Positions 17,967 to 26,789 of a stretch of DNA of 64,000 nt are shown here, piece by piece; within the stretch, counting starts at the first letter, position 1; the number at the start of each line of letters is the position of its first letter. Both the position numbers and the translations under genes were made by a program. The notes below the pieces were generated by a model. The model was not told where the DNA came from. It saw only the letters and a program-made list of their open reading frames with translations, and searched no databases. Origin of the DNA: Paenibacillus graminis. GTDB taxonomy: Bacteria > Bacillota > Bacilli > Paenibacillales > Paenibacillaceae. The stretch is from the NCBI RefSeq assembly GCF_000758705.1, contig NZ_CP009287.1, positions 3,472,001-3,536,000 on the forward strand, written 5' to 3'.

Positions 17967-19043
17967 ATGAATCATACGCATAAGCTGTACCGCATTACCT
18001 ATAGGCACCCGGGTTTTATCCAGGGAATAGGAATCACGTTTTTGCTCGCTGTGGCGGCCAAGTATCTGGCCTTGCTGCCGCTGCTGAACATAATGGGGCA
18101 GCTCGTATTGGCAATCCTGCTGGGAATCGCGCTTAGGGGCGTGGCTGGTGTCCCGCAGAAAGCCATGACCGGGATACAGTTTTCCAGTAAAAAACTGCTT
18201 CGGACGGGGATCATCCTGCTGGGAATGAGACTTAATTTTGCTGATATCCTGGCTGCCGGACCGAAGGTATTCGCCATTGCTGTAATCAATATCGCAATAA
18301 CTTTGTTTACTGTATATGGATTCGCCAAGTGGTTCGGAATCGACAGAAGGTTAGGGTTGCTGACGGCCTGCGGCACAGCCATTTGCGGGGCGGCGGCAGT
18401 CGCGGCGATTGCCCCCCAGATCAAAGCATCTGAACATGAGACAGCTGTAGGAGCGGCGACGGTGGCTATTCTCGGGACGATTTTTACACTGGCTTATTCA
18501 CTGCTGTATCCATTCCTGGGATTGAGCCCGTCAGGCTTTGGAATCTTTGCCGGAGGCACACTTCATGAGGTGGCTCATGTCATTGCTGCGGCTGCTCCGG
18601 CGGGCAAGGAGGCTGCCGATCTGGCAGTCATTGTGAAGCTGACCCGTGTAGCCATGCTTATCCCTGTCGCAGTCGTCATCGGGAGCTGGGAAAGTTACAG
18701 AAAACGCAAGCAGGCGAGCGTGGAGGAAACTTCACAGCAGCCACAATACCAGGAGAAAGGAAAAACCGTTGAATGGAAAAAACTGCCGATTCCCTGGTTT
18801 ATTCTCGGTTTTCTCCTGATGAGCGGTGTGAACACGTTAGGCATTATTCCGGTGAAGCTCGCAAGCGGGCTTATTGCCCTGGCGTACCTTTTGCTGGCGA
18901 TGGCTATGGCGGGCATGGGTCTGGGCGTGGATTTGAAAACCTTTGGCCGGATGGGAAAGAAACCTTTTCTGGCCGGACTTGCCGGTTCGGTTCTGTTGTC
19001 TGCGCTGGGTTATGTGCTGGTGCTTGTTTTTGGATTGGCTTAG
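17967..19043 (+). CDS. YeiH/UPF0324 family membrane transporter (putative sulfate exporter family)
   Basis: About 358 residues with roughly ten hydrophobic helices. Family features include the glycine-rich TACGTAICGAAAVAAIAP stretch and GGTLHEVAHVIAAA. GTG 17958 also opens the frame, but ATG 17967 has GGAG ten bases upstream and is preferred. The family (YeiH, PF03601) is annotated as putative sulfate exporter, although its substrate is not firmly known. The divergent LysR gene probably controls it. Confidence 0.85.
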   Translation: MNHTHKLYRITYRHPGFIQGIGITFLLAVAAKYLALLPLLNIMGQLVLAILLGIALRGVAGVPQKAMTGIQFSSKKLLRTGIILLGMRLNFADILAAGPKVFAIAVINIAITLFTVYGFAKWFGIDRRLGLLTACGTAICGAAAVAAIAPQIKASEHETAVGAATVAILGTIFTLAYSLLYPFLGLSPSGFGIFAGGTLHEVAHVIAAAAPAGKEAADLAVIVKLTRVAMLIPVAVVIGSWESYRKRKQASVEETSQQPQYQEKGKTVEWKKLPIPWFILGFLLMSGVNTLGIIPVKLASGLIALAYLLLAMAMAGMGLGVDLKTFGRMGKKPFLAGLAGSVLLSALGYVLVLVFGLA

Positions 19044-19136
19044 AGGAGGAGGGGGCGGGGCAGGCCATACAGTAGAAGACGCCCCCAGATAAGAACTAGG
19101 GACGCCTGCATTTAGAAGACTACGTAAAATAACCTG

Positions 19137-19544
19137 CTATTGGACCTGCTCAGGCACAGTTGTGATCATCCAGAGGATGCCGAATTTATCCTGAACATGT
19201 CCGTACAATGCACCCCAGAAGGCGGGAGCGATTGCTTCCTTGACCACTCCGCCTTCCGCGAGCTTATCAAAAGCTTCACGGGCTTCCGCTTCATCCGCGA
19301 ATTCCAAATTTAAATTGACCGAGTTGCCGTAACTAACCGGCTCGAAAATAGAATCAGACATCATGAAGTGCACTCCGGCGGCGTTAAAGCTGAGATTGAT
19401 CACCTTGTCCTTCAAATCCTCGCGCGCATCCGGCAGATCCCCGTGCGTGGTGATGGAATTCATTTTGCCGCCAAGCGCCTGAATATAGAACCCGGCTTGG
19501 GCTCTGGCGTCCTCCGACATCAGGTAAGCTGTAAAGTTGGCCAT
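19137..19544 (-). CDS. VOC/PhnB-like small protein
   Basis: A 135-residue protein of the vicinal-oxygen-chelate fold, PhnB-like branch. It starts MANFTAYLMSEDARAQAGFYIQALGG and has the later FWGALYGHVQDKFGILW motif typical of PhnB-like proteins. These are often called 3-demethylubiquinone methyltransferase-like, but most have no proven activity. GAGAGGAT precedes the ATG. No operon partner is apparent. Confidence 0.85.
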   Translation of the reverse strand: MANFTAYLMSEDARAQAGFYIQALGGKMNSITTHGDLPDAREDLKDKVINLSFNAAGVHFMMSDSIFEPVSYGNSVNLNLEFADEAEAREAFDKLAEGGVVKEAIAPAFWGALYGHVQDKFGILWMITTVPEQVQ

Positions 19545-19734
19545 GTAAACAACATCCTCTCTTTTTTGTGATGTTATAATCCGTCCGACCTGTCCATTGT
19601 AGCAAAACCCCTGAGCCAGATTTCTTATGGATTGCTATATCTTTCTTCAGAATAAATTCAGAATTCCCCAAACTTTTTCTAAAGGTTGTTCAGTTAAGAT
19701 TGGAACCATCAGAGTAAGGGGGTTCAAAGATATA

Positions 19735-20325
19735 ATGATCAAGATGAGCGATTGGGTTGAAGAGAGGGCGGTATTTCTATATAAATTTTTGCGGTTTCCG
19801 AGGCAGATTGGCAGTTTAGTACCAAGCTCTGCAGAATTGGCGGCGGCGATGACGAAGCAGGTTCCATGGCATCAGGTACAGGCTATAGCCGAACTTGGCG
19901 CAGGTACAGGCGCAATTACAAGGCATATTCAAAGGTATTCCACCCTAAATACAAAGGTCATGTTGTTTGAAAAAGACCCGTTTCTGCGGAAAAGGCTGCG
20001 GGCAGCCTATCCGGGCTACGCTTGTCACGCCGACTGCCTCAGGCTGGAGCTTGCCCTGCATAATGACAACTCCGGACCGCTGGATTGCATCCTGAGCGGA
20101 CTTCCATTTTTCAATTTCCCGCAAAGCGTCAGAGATCTGCTCTTGGGGCAAATCGTAAGCTCTTTAAAGGAAGAGGGCTTGTTTATTGCCTTTCAATACA
20201 GCAAACAGATGAAAAAGCAGTTGGAACAGCATTTTGTTATTGAGCAGATCTGTTTTGTTCCCCGGAATCTTCCTCCAGCCTTCGTATATGTATGCCGAAA
20301 GAAAAGAACGGGTCCAGACGTATAA
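19735..20325 (+). CDS. SAM-dependent methyltransferase, PmtA/KsgA-like
   Basis: About 196 residues. The SAM motif I is ELGAGTGAITRHI, and the motif IV region reads ILSGLPFFNFP, close to the GLPF signature of phospholipid N-methyltransferases. The N-terminus (FLRFPRQIGSLVPSSAELAAAM) also matches that group. The frame opens at 19627, but AAGGGGG lies twelve bases before ATG 19735. It may methylate phosphatidylethanolamine. An rRNA adenine methyltransferase-like role is the alternative name often given. Confidence 0.75.
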   Translation: MIKMSDWVEERAVFLYKFLRFPRQIGSLVPSSAELAAAMTKQVPWHQVQAIAELGAGTGAITRHIQRYSTLNTKVMLFEKDPFLRKRLRAAYPGYACHADCLRLELALHNDNSGPLDCILSGLPFFNFPQSVRDLLLGQIVSSLKEEGLFIAFQYSKQMKKQLEQHFVIEQICFVPRNLPPAFVYVCRKKRTGPDV

Positions 20326-20343
20326 TTATTAACAGGGGTCTCA

Positions 20344-21198
20344 CTACACCCCCGGGTATGCCATGAATCCGCCATCTACCGGAACCGTAACCCCCGTTAC
20401 AAAACCGGACATGCCTTCATCTGCCAGCCAGAGCAGGGTGCCCAGCAGCTCTTCCGGCTTGCCGAAGCGGCGCATCGGGGTCTGGGAGATGATCTTGTGT
20501 GAACGTTCGGTTAGATCTCCGTCATCCCGGAGCAGCAGCCTTTCATTCTGCTTCGTGAGGAAAAAGCCCGGCGCAATGGCATTGACGCGGATGCCTGTTT
20601 CGGCAAGATGGACCGCCAGCCACTGCGTGAGGTTATTGACACCGGCCTTCGCAGCACTGTAGGCAGGAACTTTGGTCAACGGCGCTGCGGCGCTCATGGA
20701 AGAGATGTTAATCACCGAAGCCCCAGGGCGTCCGAGCATTTGTCTGGCAAAAACCTGCGTGGGAATGAGTGTGCCAATCAGATTGAGGTCCATAACCTGA
20801 CGGAAGCCGGAGGCAGAAAGATCGAAGAAGGAGGTGATCTCCGGATGATCCTGATCGCCTTCCGTAAAGATTTCTTTGGTCGTCACCGCTGACGGCTGGT
20901 TGCCCCCGGCTCCGTTGATTAACAGATCACAAGGTCCCCAATGGTTCAGAACTTCAGCAGCGGCAAGGTGCACACTGCTGTCTTCAGTAACATCGCAGGC
21001 TACCGAAATAGCCTGGCCTCCGGCGGCGTTAATCTCAGCGGCAAGGGAGTCCCCTTTTTCAACGGTCCGGTTCAGAATGGCGACCTTGGCTCCCTGGCGC
21101 CCCAATTCATGGGCCATGACGGCGCATAAGACACCGGCTCCTCCGGTTATGACAGCAACTTTACCTGCAAGTGCAGGCTGCAAGGCTAACTCGGCCAT
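20344..21198 (-). CDS. Short-chain dehydrogenase, D-mannonate oxidoreductase-like
   Basis: About 284 residues of the classical SDR fold: cofactor motif TGGAGVLCAVMA near the N-terminus, NGAGGN, catalytic Ser in NISSMSAAA, and YSAAK catalytic Tyr/Lys. Length and sequence resemble the SDR proteins annotated as D-mannonate (fructuronate) oxidoreductases. GTG 21207 directly abuts the GAGGAA site, so ATG 21198 with a nine-base gap is chosen. No uronate genes flank it, so the sugar acid substrate is a guess. The N-terminal glycine motif is TGGAG rather than TGxxxGxG, a small deviation. Confidence 0.8.
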   Translation of the reverse strand: MAELALQPALAGKVAVITGGAGVLCAVMAHELGRQGAKVAILNRTVEKGDSLAAEINAAGGQAISVACDVTEDSSVHLAAAEVLNHWGPCDLLINGAGGNQPSAVTTKEIFTEGDQDHPEITSFFDLSASGFRQVMDLNLIGTLIPTQVFARQMLGRPGASVINISSMSAAAPLTKVPAYSAAKAGVNNLTQWLAVHLAETGIRVNAIAPGFFLTKQNERLLLRDDGDLTERSHKIISQTPMRRFGKPEELLGTLLWLADEGMSGFVTGVTVPVDGGFMAYPGV

Positions 21199-21269
21199 GA
21201 ATGGCACTTCCTCTCTATAGGGTGCTGCGCAATAGCGCTTCCCCGGATGACTTGTGGTTTATTGTAGCA

Positions 21270-21851
21270 TTATACGAGCTTCCCCAACCCCATAAACCAT
21301 ACAGACACGTACTGTCTGGTAAGACTGTCTACTTGCTCCCGGCTGCTGGCAGTGCGCATAATCTCAAAGTACCCCTCCAAAAAAGCAACAGACAACGGTC
21401 TGGAGACCTCCAATTGCAAAGGAGCTCTCGGATGCGAACGATTGTAATCGGCTAAATGAGTCATGATATGCTCGGCGAATTCTGCAAAAAATCGCTCCTT
21501 GAATCCTTCCCGGCTGGTGCCAGAGCTGCCATATAGAAGAATGAGCAGCCCTTCACGCTGTTCCTGGACCAGGATCGACAAGACCCGGCCGACCTCTTCA
21601 AACACAGCCAGACCCGATTGGATATGCTGCTGATCCCCAGTAATTAACCCGGTCAAATCATCATAGGCACGTTCCGTAACAGCATCGAACAAGGCTTGCT
21701 TGTTTGGATAATACCGGTACAGGTTCCCTACGGCGACACCTGCCTTCGCAGCGATATCTTTCATGGAGGCATTTCTGAAGCCGGTCTGCAGAAACGTTTC
21801 CTGAGCATTTTGAAGGATAGACCTGCGGATCTCCTCTTTCAGTACCTGCAT
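21270..21851 (-). CDS. TetR-family repressor
   Basis: About 193 residues. The N-terminal TetR helix-turn-helix reads IAAKAGVAVGNLYRYYPNKQALFDAV, and a variable ligand domain follows. ATG 21866 opens the frame, but GGAGG lies between it and ATG 21851, which is therefore the better start. It is divergent from a three-gene ABC exporter and an 18-bp palindrome lies in front of that operon. It probably represses the exporter and is relieved by its substrate. Confidence 0.88.
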   Translation of the reverse strand: MQVLKEEIRRSILQNAQETFLQTGFRNASMKDIAAKAGVAVGNLYRYYPNKQALFDAVTERAYDDLTGLITGDQQHIQSGLAVFEEVGRVLSILVQEQREGLLILLYGSSGTSREGFKERFFAEFAEHIMTHLADYNRSHPRAPLQLEVSRPLSVAFLEGYFEIMRTASSREQVDSLTRQYVSVWFMGLGKLV

Positions 21852-21988
21852 TCGCTGAACCTCCATTCATTTTTTAAATATAGGGAGGAGGCAAGGGCTT
21901 GTCAAGAAATATAGCCTCTGTGCTGCGAGGTGCCCATGTCTGTCCGGTATTCATACTTGACAAAAGATAAATATCGGCGTACCTTAAA

Positions 21989-22006
21989 AATGAATTATAA
22001 TTCATT
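21989..22006. promoter_or_regulatory. Candidate TetR operator, perfect 18-bp palindrome
   Basis: AATGAATTATAATTCATT equals its own reverse complement. It lies 35 bases before the ATPase start and downstream of a TTGACA hexamer at 21957, so a bound repressor would block the promoter or early transcript. A related AATGAATGG half-site lies next to the TetR start. Confidence 0.6.
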
Positions 22007-22041
22007 ATTGAATCCGGATGGGTAAAAAAAGGAGGCAGCGA

Positions 22042-22896
22042 ATGATTGAAGTCAAGGATTTAAGTTTTACCTATCCCCGTGCCAAGGATAAAACCCTTCG
22101 TGAGCTTAATTTTTCTATAACCAAGGGGGAAATATTTGGCTTCCTGGGACCGTCAGGGGCAGGGAAAAGCACGGTACAGAAAATTCTTATCGGGATTCTG
22201 AAAGCGTACGAGGGGGAAGTGCGTGTAATGGGGCGCCAGCTGGCAGAGGTAAAGTCTGATTATTACGAAGATATTGGTGTTGCTTTTGAGTTCCCCAATT
22301 TCTATAACAGGTTTACTGCAATGGAGAATCTGTCATTATTCCGTTCCTTCTACAAGGGGAACACGGAGGACCCGCGGGAACTGCTGGCGCTAATGGGCCT
22401 GGAAAAGCATGCCAGAGCGAAGGTGTCTGCCTTCTCCAAGGGAATGAAAATGCGCCTGAACCTGTGCCGCGCTCTGCTTAACAAACCGAAGATTCTTTTT
22501 CTGGATGAGCCCACCTCGGGACTGGACCCGGTGAATGCAGGCAAGGTTAAGGGGCTTCTGCTTGGCCTGAAGGCCCGGGGGACAACGATTCTGATCACGA
22601 CACATCATATGCATGCAGCCGACGAGCTCTGTGACCGCGTTGCTTTTATTGTAGACGGCACCATCCGTCTGATTGATTCGCCAAGGACGCTAAGAGTCCA
22701 GCATGGAAAAAGAGTGGTCAAAGTGGAATACAGGGAGAAGGGATTGCTCCATGAAGAAGAGTTCGGCCTGGACAACATCGGCGGCAGCCAGGAATTTCAA
22801 ACGCTATTGCAGAACAAATATATCGAAACCATTCACAGCCAGGATGCCACACTTGAGGATATTTTCATAAAGCTTACCGGGAGGGAACTGAAATGA
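22042..22896 (+). CDS. ABC exporter ATP-binding protein
   Basis: About 284 residues. Walker A is GPSGAGKST, the signature region SAFSKGMKMRL, Walker B ILFLDEPTSGLDP, with a switch His in TTHHMH. The frame opens at 22018, but AGGAGG precedes ATG 22042. It overlaps the next gene by four bases (ATGA), so the three genes are one operon. Proteins like this are annotated as fluoroquinolone export ATPases by similarity to a mycobacterial system. The substrate here is unknown. Confidence 0.9.
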   Translation: MIEVKDLSFTYPRAKDKTLRELNFSITKGEIFGFLGPSGAGKSTVQKILIGILKAYEGEVRVMGRQLAEVKSDYYEDIGVAFEFPNFYNRFTAMENLSLFRSFYKGNTEDPRELLALMGLEKHARAKVSAFSKGMKMRLNLCRALLNKPKILFLDEPTSGLDPVNAGKVKGLLLGLKARGTTILITTHHMHAADELCDRVAFIVDGTIRLIDSPRTLRVQHGKRVVKVEYREKGLLHEEEFGLDNIGGSQEFQTLLQNKYIETIHSQDATLEDIFIKLTGRELK

Positions 22897-23597
22897 GGTT
22901 TGCTTCTGCCCTGGGATATGACATACGGCTTCAGTTCAGGCACGGATTCTATTATGTGTATTTTGTGATTTGTCTGGTGTATATCGTGTTGCTGTCACTG
23001 CTGCCCGTGCCGTACCGGGAAACTGCAGATATTCTGCTGACTTTTACCGACCCGGGGATGCTGGGCTTTTTCTTCATTGGCGGTCTTGTTTTGCTGGAGA
23101 AGGGACAGGGGATTCACGAGAATCTGTTCGTCACACCCTACACCATAGCGGAATACATTTGCTCCAAAACGCTGTCGCTTACTTTTTTATCTTTGGCAGC
23201 AAGCTATTCTGTCCATGCCAGCGTGTTCGGTTTCCGGCATAATCCCGTTTATTTTCTCGCAGGCGTAGGCCTGACCTCGGTATTTTTTACAATGGCGGGT
23301 TTGGGGGTAGCTGTCCGCTGTACTTCGCTTAACGGATTTTTTCTCTATGCTTCTGCAGTTACAGCTATATTCTTATTGCCGCTTGTAGAAACTGTCGGAT
23401 TATGGACCTCCCCACTGCTGGGGATTCTGCCCGCCTCTGCCTCGCTTGCACTGATTGGTTCAGTATTTGAGCCGCTGCCTCCTTGGCAAAATGTATATAT
23501 GCTCTCACTGTTAACAGTGTGGTGTGGCGTGGTATACCTCTGGACCCTGCATAGCTTTCAGCGTTTAATTGTACTCAAAACCGGAGGAGGCAGCTGA
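22893..23597 (+). CDS. ABC exporter membrane protein 1
   Basis: A 234-residue integral membrane protein with about six hydrophobic helices. It overlaps the ATPase stop by four bases. There is no strong motif beyond the helices, and the genetic context gives the role. A drug or lipid export function is inferred. Confidence 0.8.
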   Translation: MRFASALGYDIRLQFRHGFYYVYFVICLVYIVLLSLLPVPYRETADILLTFTDPGMLGFFFIGGLVLLEKGQGIHENLFVTPYTIAEYICSKTLSLTFLSLAASYSVHASVFGFRHNPVYFLAGVGLTSVFFTMAGLGVAVRCTSLNGFFLYASAVTAIFLLPLVETVGLWTSPLLGILPASASLALIGSVFEPLPPWQNVYMLSLLTVWCGVVYLWTLHSFQRLIVLKTGGGS

Positions 23598-23599
23598 AC

Positions 23600-24328
23600 T
23601 TGTCCAGAATCATATTCCCCGTATGGGGAGATCTGAAGCAAATTTACCGTGATCCCATGCTGATCATTTGTCTGGCGGGTCCGCTGGCACTGGTTTTGGC
23701 GCTCCGTTTCGGGGTTCCTGCAGTGAGTGGTTTGCTCTTGCAAAATCTTGGTTTTGAACTGTCACCGTATTATGAGCTGATCATGAGCTTTGCGTTATTG
23801 CTGGTGCCGCTCATCCTGGGATGCATGGCCGGGTTCATGATCCTTGACGAGCGTGACGAAAATATGATCCAGTACTTTGCCGTTACGCCTCTGACCAAAA
23901 GGGGATATCTAGGGTACCGCCTGGGTTTTGTCGTCATCCTGACGGTCATCTATAGTCTTCTGCTGCTTACGTTCTCCGGGCTTATCCCGCTGCGGCTGGG
24001 CAACATACTCTTACTGCTGCCCATGCTGTCTCTGGAAGCACCGATGTTTGCTTTATTCCTGACGGCCTTTGCATCTAATAAGATAGAGGGTCTGGCTTTA
24101 TCGAAAGGGGCAAGCATATTGGTGTTAACACCCTTAATTGTTTTTTTTGTCCAATCGCCATGGCAGTATCTTGGCGGGATCATTCCATGCTTTTGGCCGG
24201 TCCGCACATTTCTTTCGGGTTCAAGTCTCAGCCTGGCCTGGTGTGCATTGCTCGCGGCAGCAGGTACCGCAATGCATGTGGTTTGTCTCCGGTATTTGGT
24301 ACAGTGGTTTTTACTTAGGGCAGACTAG
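23600..24328 (+). CDS. ABC exporter membrane protein 2
   Basis: A 242-residue membrane protein with about six helices. The TTG start follows GGAGGAGG by nine bases and lies three bases after the previous stop. With the preceding permease it would form a heterodimeric exporter driven by the ATPase upstream, under TetR control. Confidence 0.8.
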   Translation: MSRIIFPVWGDLKQIYRDPMLIICLAGPLALVLALRFGVPAVSGLLLQNLGFELSPYYELIMSFALLLVPLILGCMAGFMILDERDENMIQYFAVTPLTKRGYLGYRLGFVVILTVIYSLLLLTFSGLIPLRLGNILLLLPMLSLEAPMFALFLTAFASNKIEGLALSKGASILVLTPLIVFFVQSPWQYLGGIIPCFWPVRTFLSGSSLSLAWCALLAAAGTAMHVVCLRYLVQWFLLRAD

Positions 24329-24425
24329 CAGTGATTCAATTCTTTCACCAGTAATCTGCATAGAATTCTTCTGCTGCAAAAGGCTGACTTGGCGCGCATT
24401 TGGCGTACGAAGCAGCTTTTCTTTT

Positions 24426-25250
24426 TTATCGCGTGCTGCTCCGGTAAGCCGAGGGGGAGACTCCGGTTGTTTTTTTGAAATATTTGGAGAAATGCGCCAG
24501 CTCCATGCCCACCTGCTCGGCAATATCGGAGATGCTGAAGCTGGTATAAGACAGCTGTTTTTTGGCGAGCTCCATCCGTTTGAGCTGTACATAATGCATA
24601 GGGGTTACCCCCATGAATTTTTTGAAATACGGGATGAAATAGTTCGGATGCAAATGCACCAGCTCTGCCAGCTCCTCGACCTCAAGCGGCCGCATCAGCC
24701 GCTGGTCAATATATTCAAGCACATGGGCGAGCTTGCCCTGATCACTGGTATGGAGCAGCTCATCTATGAAATCTGAGTAGCCGCCAGCCTCCAGGCACAA
24801 GGCCAGAAGCGTGAGCAGCCCTGCCTGGACACGGATTGTGGAAAGGAAGCTGTCCTCCTGAAACAGGGAGATCATCTCGCTAAAAACCGTCCGGACCGCA
24901 TCCGGGTCAGCCGCGTCGCTGATATACAGCTTGTTCGCGGAATGAAACAGCGGCCACTCGCCAATATGGGCATCGAAATGGCAAAAGTAGCGGGCATAAG
25001 GATTATTGGGCGACGTTTCCGTTGTCTGTGTGGAGCCGGCAGGCATAATCATTAATTGCCCCGGCCTGGGATAATAAGCCGCTCCATTAATGATCACCTT
25101 TCCTTCTCCGCGGTCAATAAAATAAAGCCGGTTGAAGGAAGGCGTCTCGTTTGTGCGGTTCCAGCCGGGATACTTCGTGCTGAGCTGGGCATAAGTTACG
25201 GTAACATTCAAATTCTGCAGCAGCCGCCCCGGCGTATTGAAGTGATCCAT
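24426..25250 (-). CDS. AraC-family regulator with cupin-like sensor domain
   Basis: A 274-residue regulator. The N-terminal half is an AraC-type sugar-binding barrel (FIDRGEGKVIINGAAYYPRPGQLMIMPAG), and the C-terminal ~100 residues hold the double HTH (YIDQRLMRPLEVEELAELVHLHPNYF to HFSKYFKKTTGVSPSAYR, quoted in part). AAAGGAG precedes the ATG. It is divergent from the dehydrogenase/TIM-barrel cluster and likely activates it in response to a sugar. Confidence 0.88.
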   Translation of the reverse strand: MDHFNTPGRLLQNLNVTVTYAQLSTKYPGWNRTNETPSFNRLYFIDRGEGKVIINGAAYYPRPGQLMIMPAGSTQTTETSPNNPYARYFCHFDAHIGEWPLFHSANKLYISDAADPDAVRTVFSEMISLFQEDSFLSTIRVQAGLLTLLALCLEAGGYSDFIDELLHTSDQGKLAHVLEYIDQRLMRPLEVEELAELVHLHPNYFIPYFKKFMGVTPMHYVQLKRMELAKKQLSYTSFSISDIAEQVGMELAHFSKYFKKTTGVSPSAYRSSTR

Positions 25251-25411
25251 AGTGCAACTCCTTTGAAAGGGGATTCATTTTATTATACCGCTTTCATTTA
25301 ACTAATACATCTTAATTATATACAAATACTCCTTAATTCCAGTCATGTTCAGGCTAAATGATTAGGGTTATCCTCATATCATAAAAAAGAAATTAGGAAG
25401 TGATCCTGAAG

Positions 25412-26536
25412 ATGGCAAAGGTACGTTATGGAATTATTGGCATCGGAAATATGGGACGGGCGCATGCCTTTAGTCTGCTGGACGATGTGAAGGGGGCCGA
25501 GCTGGCTGCGGTATGCGATATCCATCCTGAACAGCTGGAATGGGCTGCGGAACAATTGCCGGAGAAGGTGAAGCATTTCAGCACAGCAGCAGAGATGTTT
25601 CAGTCCGGAACGATTGATGCCGTATTAATCTCAACGCCCCATTATGACCACCCGCCGCTGGCGATCGAGGCTTTTGGCTATGGGCTTCATGTCCTGATTG
25701 AAAAGCCTGCGGGGGTGTACACCGGGGCCGTCCAAGAAATGAACGAGGCTGCGGCGAAGTCGGGCCGCAAATTTGGCATTATGTACAATCAGCGGACGAA
25801 TCCGCTTTACCAAAAGCTCCGGGAGCTGATTCAGGCCGGGGAGCTTGGCGAAATCCGCCGCACGAATTGGATTATCACCAACTGGTACAGATCGCAGAAT
25901 TATTACGATTCCGGCGGCTGGCGTGCGACCTGGGCCGGAGAAGGCGGCGGGGTGCTGCTGAATCAGGACCCGCATCAGCTGGATCTGTGGCAGTGGACCA
26001 CAGGCATGATGCCGACGCGCATCCGGGCTTTTTGCCACTTTGGCAAGTACCGGAAGATTGAGGTCGAAGATGATGTAACCGCATATGTCGAGTATGCGAA
26101 CGGAGCCACCGGATTGTTCATTACAACAACTGGAGAAGCTCCGGGAACAAACCGCTTTGAAATTACCGGCGACAACGGGAAAATCGTCATTGAGGACGGT
26201 GAGCTGACCTTCTGGCGGCTGCGCACCCCGGAGCCGGTTTTCAATGCTGAGTTTAAGGGCGGCTTTGGAGCACCTGAATGCTGGAAATGCGAAATTCCGG
26301 TGAAACAAGGGGATGGAGAGCAGCACAAAGGCATCCTGCGCAACTTCACGAACGCAATTCTGCACGATGAACCACTGCTGGCGCCGGGGGAAGAAGGCAT
26401 CCATGGCTTGACGCTTTCGAATGCCATGTATCTGTCCGCATGGACAGACAACTGGGTGGACCTGCCGATTGACAGTGATCTGTTTCATGAGAAGCTGATG
26501 AAAAAGTGCAAAATTCCACCTTCCAAAAGGATGTAA
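25412..26536 (+). CDS. Gfo/Idh/MocA-family dehydrogenase 1
   Basis: About 374 residues. The N-terminal Rossmann motif is GIIGIGNMGRAHA, followed by the family EKPAGVY segment and the C-terminal sheet domain with EGGGVLLNQDPHQLDLWQW, a typical catalytic region with His. GTG 25400 is possible, but AGGAAG sits eleven bases before ATG 25412. It oxidises or reduces a sugar or cyclitol with NAD(P). The precise substrate is not visible. It is the first gene after the divergent AraC regulator. Confidence 0.9.
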   Translation: MAKVRYGIIGIGNMGRAHAFSLLDDVKGAELAAVCDIHPEQLEWAAEQLPEKVKHFSTAAEMFQSGTIDAVLISTPHYDHPPLAIEAFGYGLHVLIEKPAGVYTGAVQEMNEAAAKSGRKFGIMYNQRTNPLYQKLRELIQAGELGEIRRTNWIITNWYRSQNYYDSGGWRATWAGEGGGVLLNQDPHQLDLWQWTTGMMPTRIRAFCHFGKYRKIEVEDDVTAYVEYANGATGLFITTTGEAPGTNRFEITGDNGKIVIEDGELTFWRLRTPEPVFNAEFKGGFGAPECWKCEIPVKQGDGEQHKGILRNFTNAILHDEPLLAPGEEGIHGLTLSNAMYLSAWTDNWVDLPIDSDLFHEKLMKKCKIPPSKRM

Positions 26537-26608
26537 CTGTGCAAAAGACACTAAATGTATCCGGAACACATTAAGAATATTGAAGTTGAACTTACTTGTA
26601 ATAAAAAA

Positions 26609-26760
26609 GGGTAGAAGTGCGGAGGGGAAATTTGGAACTGTAGGAGCGAATGCGTCCGCCTTTGTCACCGGATTTCAACCGCTAAAAGCGGTTGAAAACA
26701 AGAAATCAGAGGATAACAGCGGCCGGAAGTCCAAATATTCCCCGTAGTTACGACCAGACC
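26609..26760 (+). repeat. Dispersed structured repeat, copy 1
   Basis: Begins GGGTAGAAGTGCGGAGGGG and ends near GTTACGACC. The terminal segment GGGGAAATTTGGA can pair with TCCAAATATTCCCC at the other end, and an inner hairpin pairs TTTCAACCGCT with AGCGGTTGAAA. Two further copies lie at 29780 and 60921. It occupies the gap between the first dehydrogenase and the TIM-barrel gene. Confidence 0.8.
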
Positions 26761-26789
26761 ATACGAATATCTAAGGAGTGAAATAACCT

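Noticed and set aside
25631..26668. 345-codon minus-strand frame opposite dehydrogenase 1
   Set aside because: It is antisense to a clear Gfo/Idh/MocA gene and has no family motif or start site.
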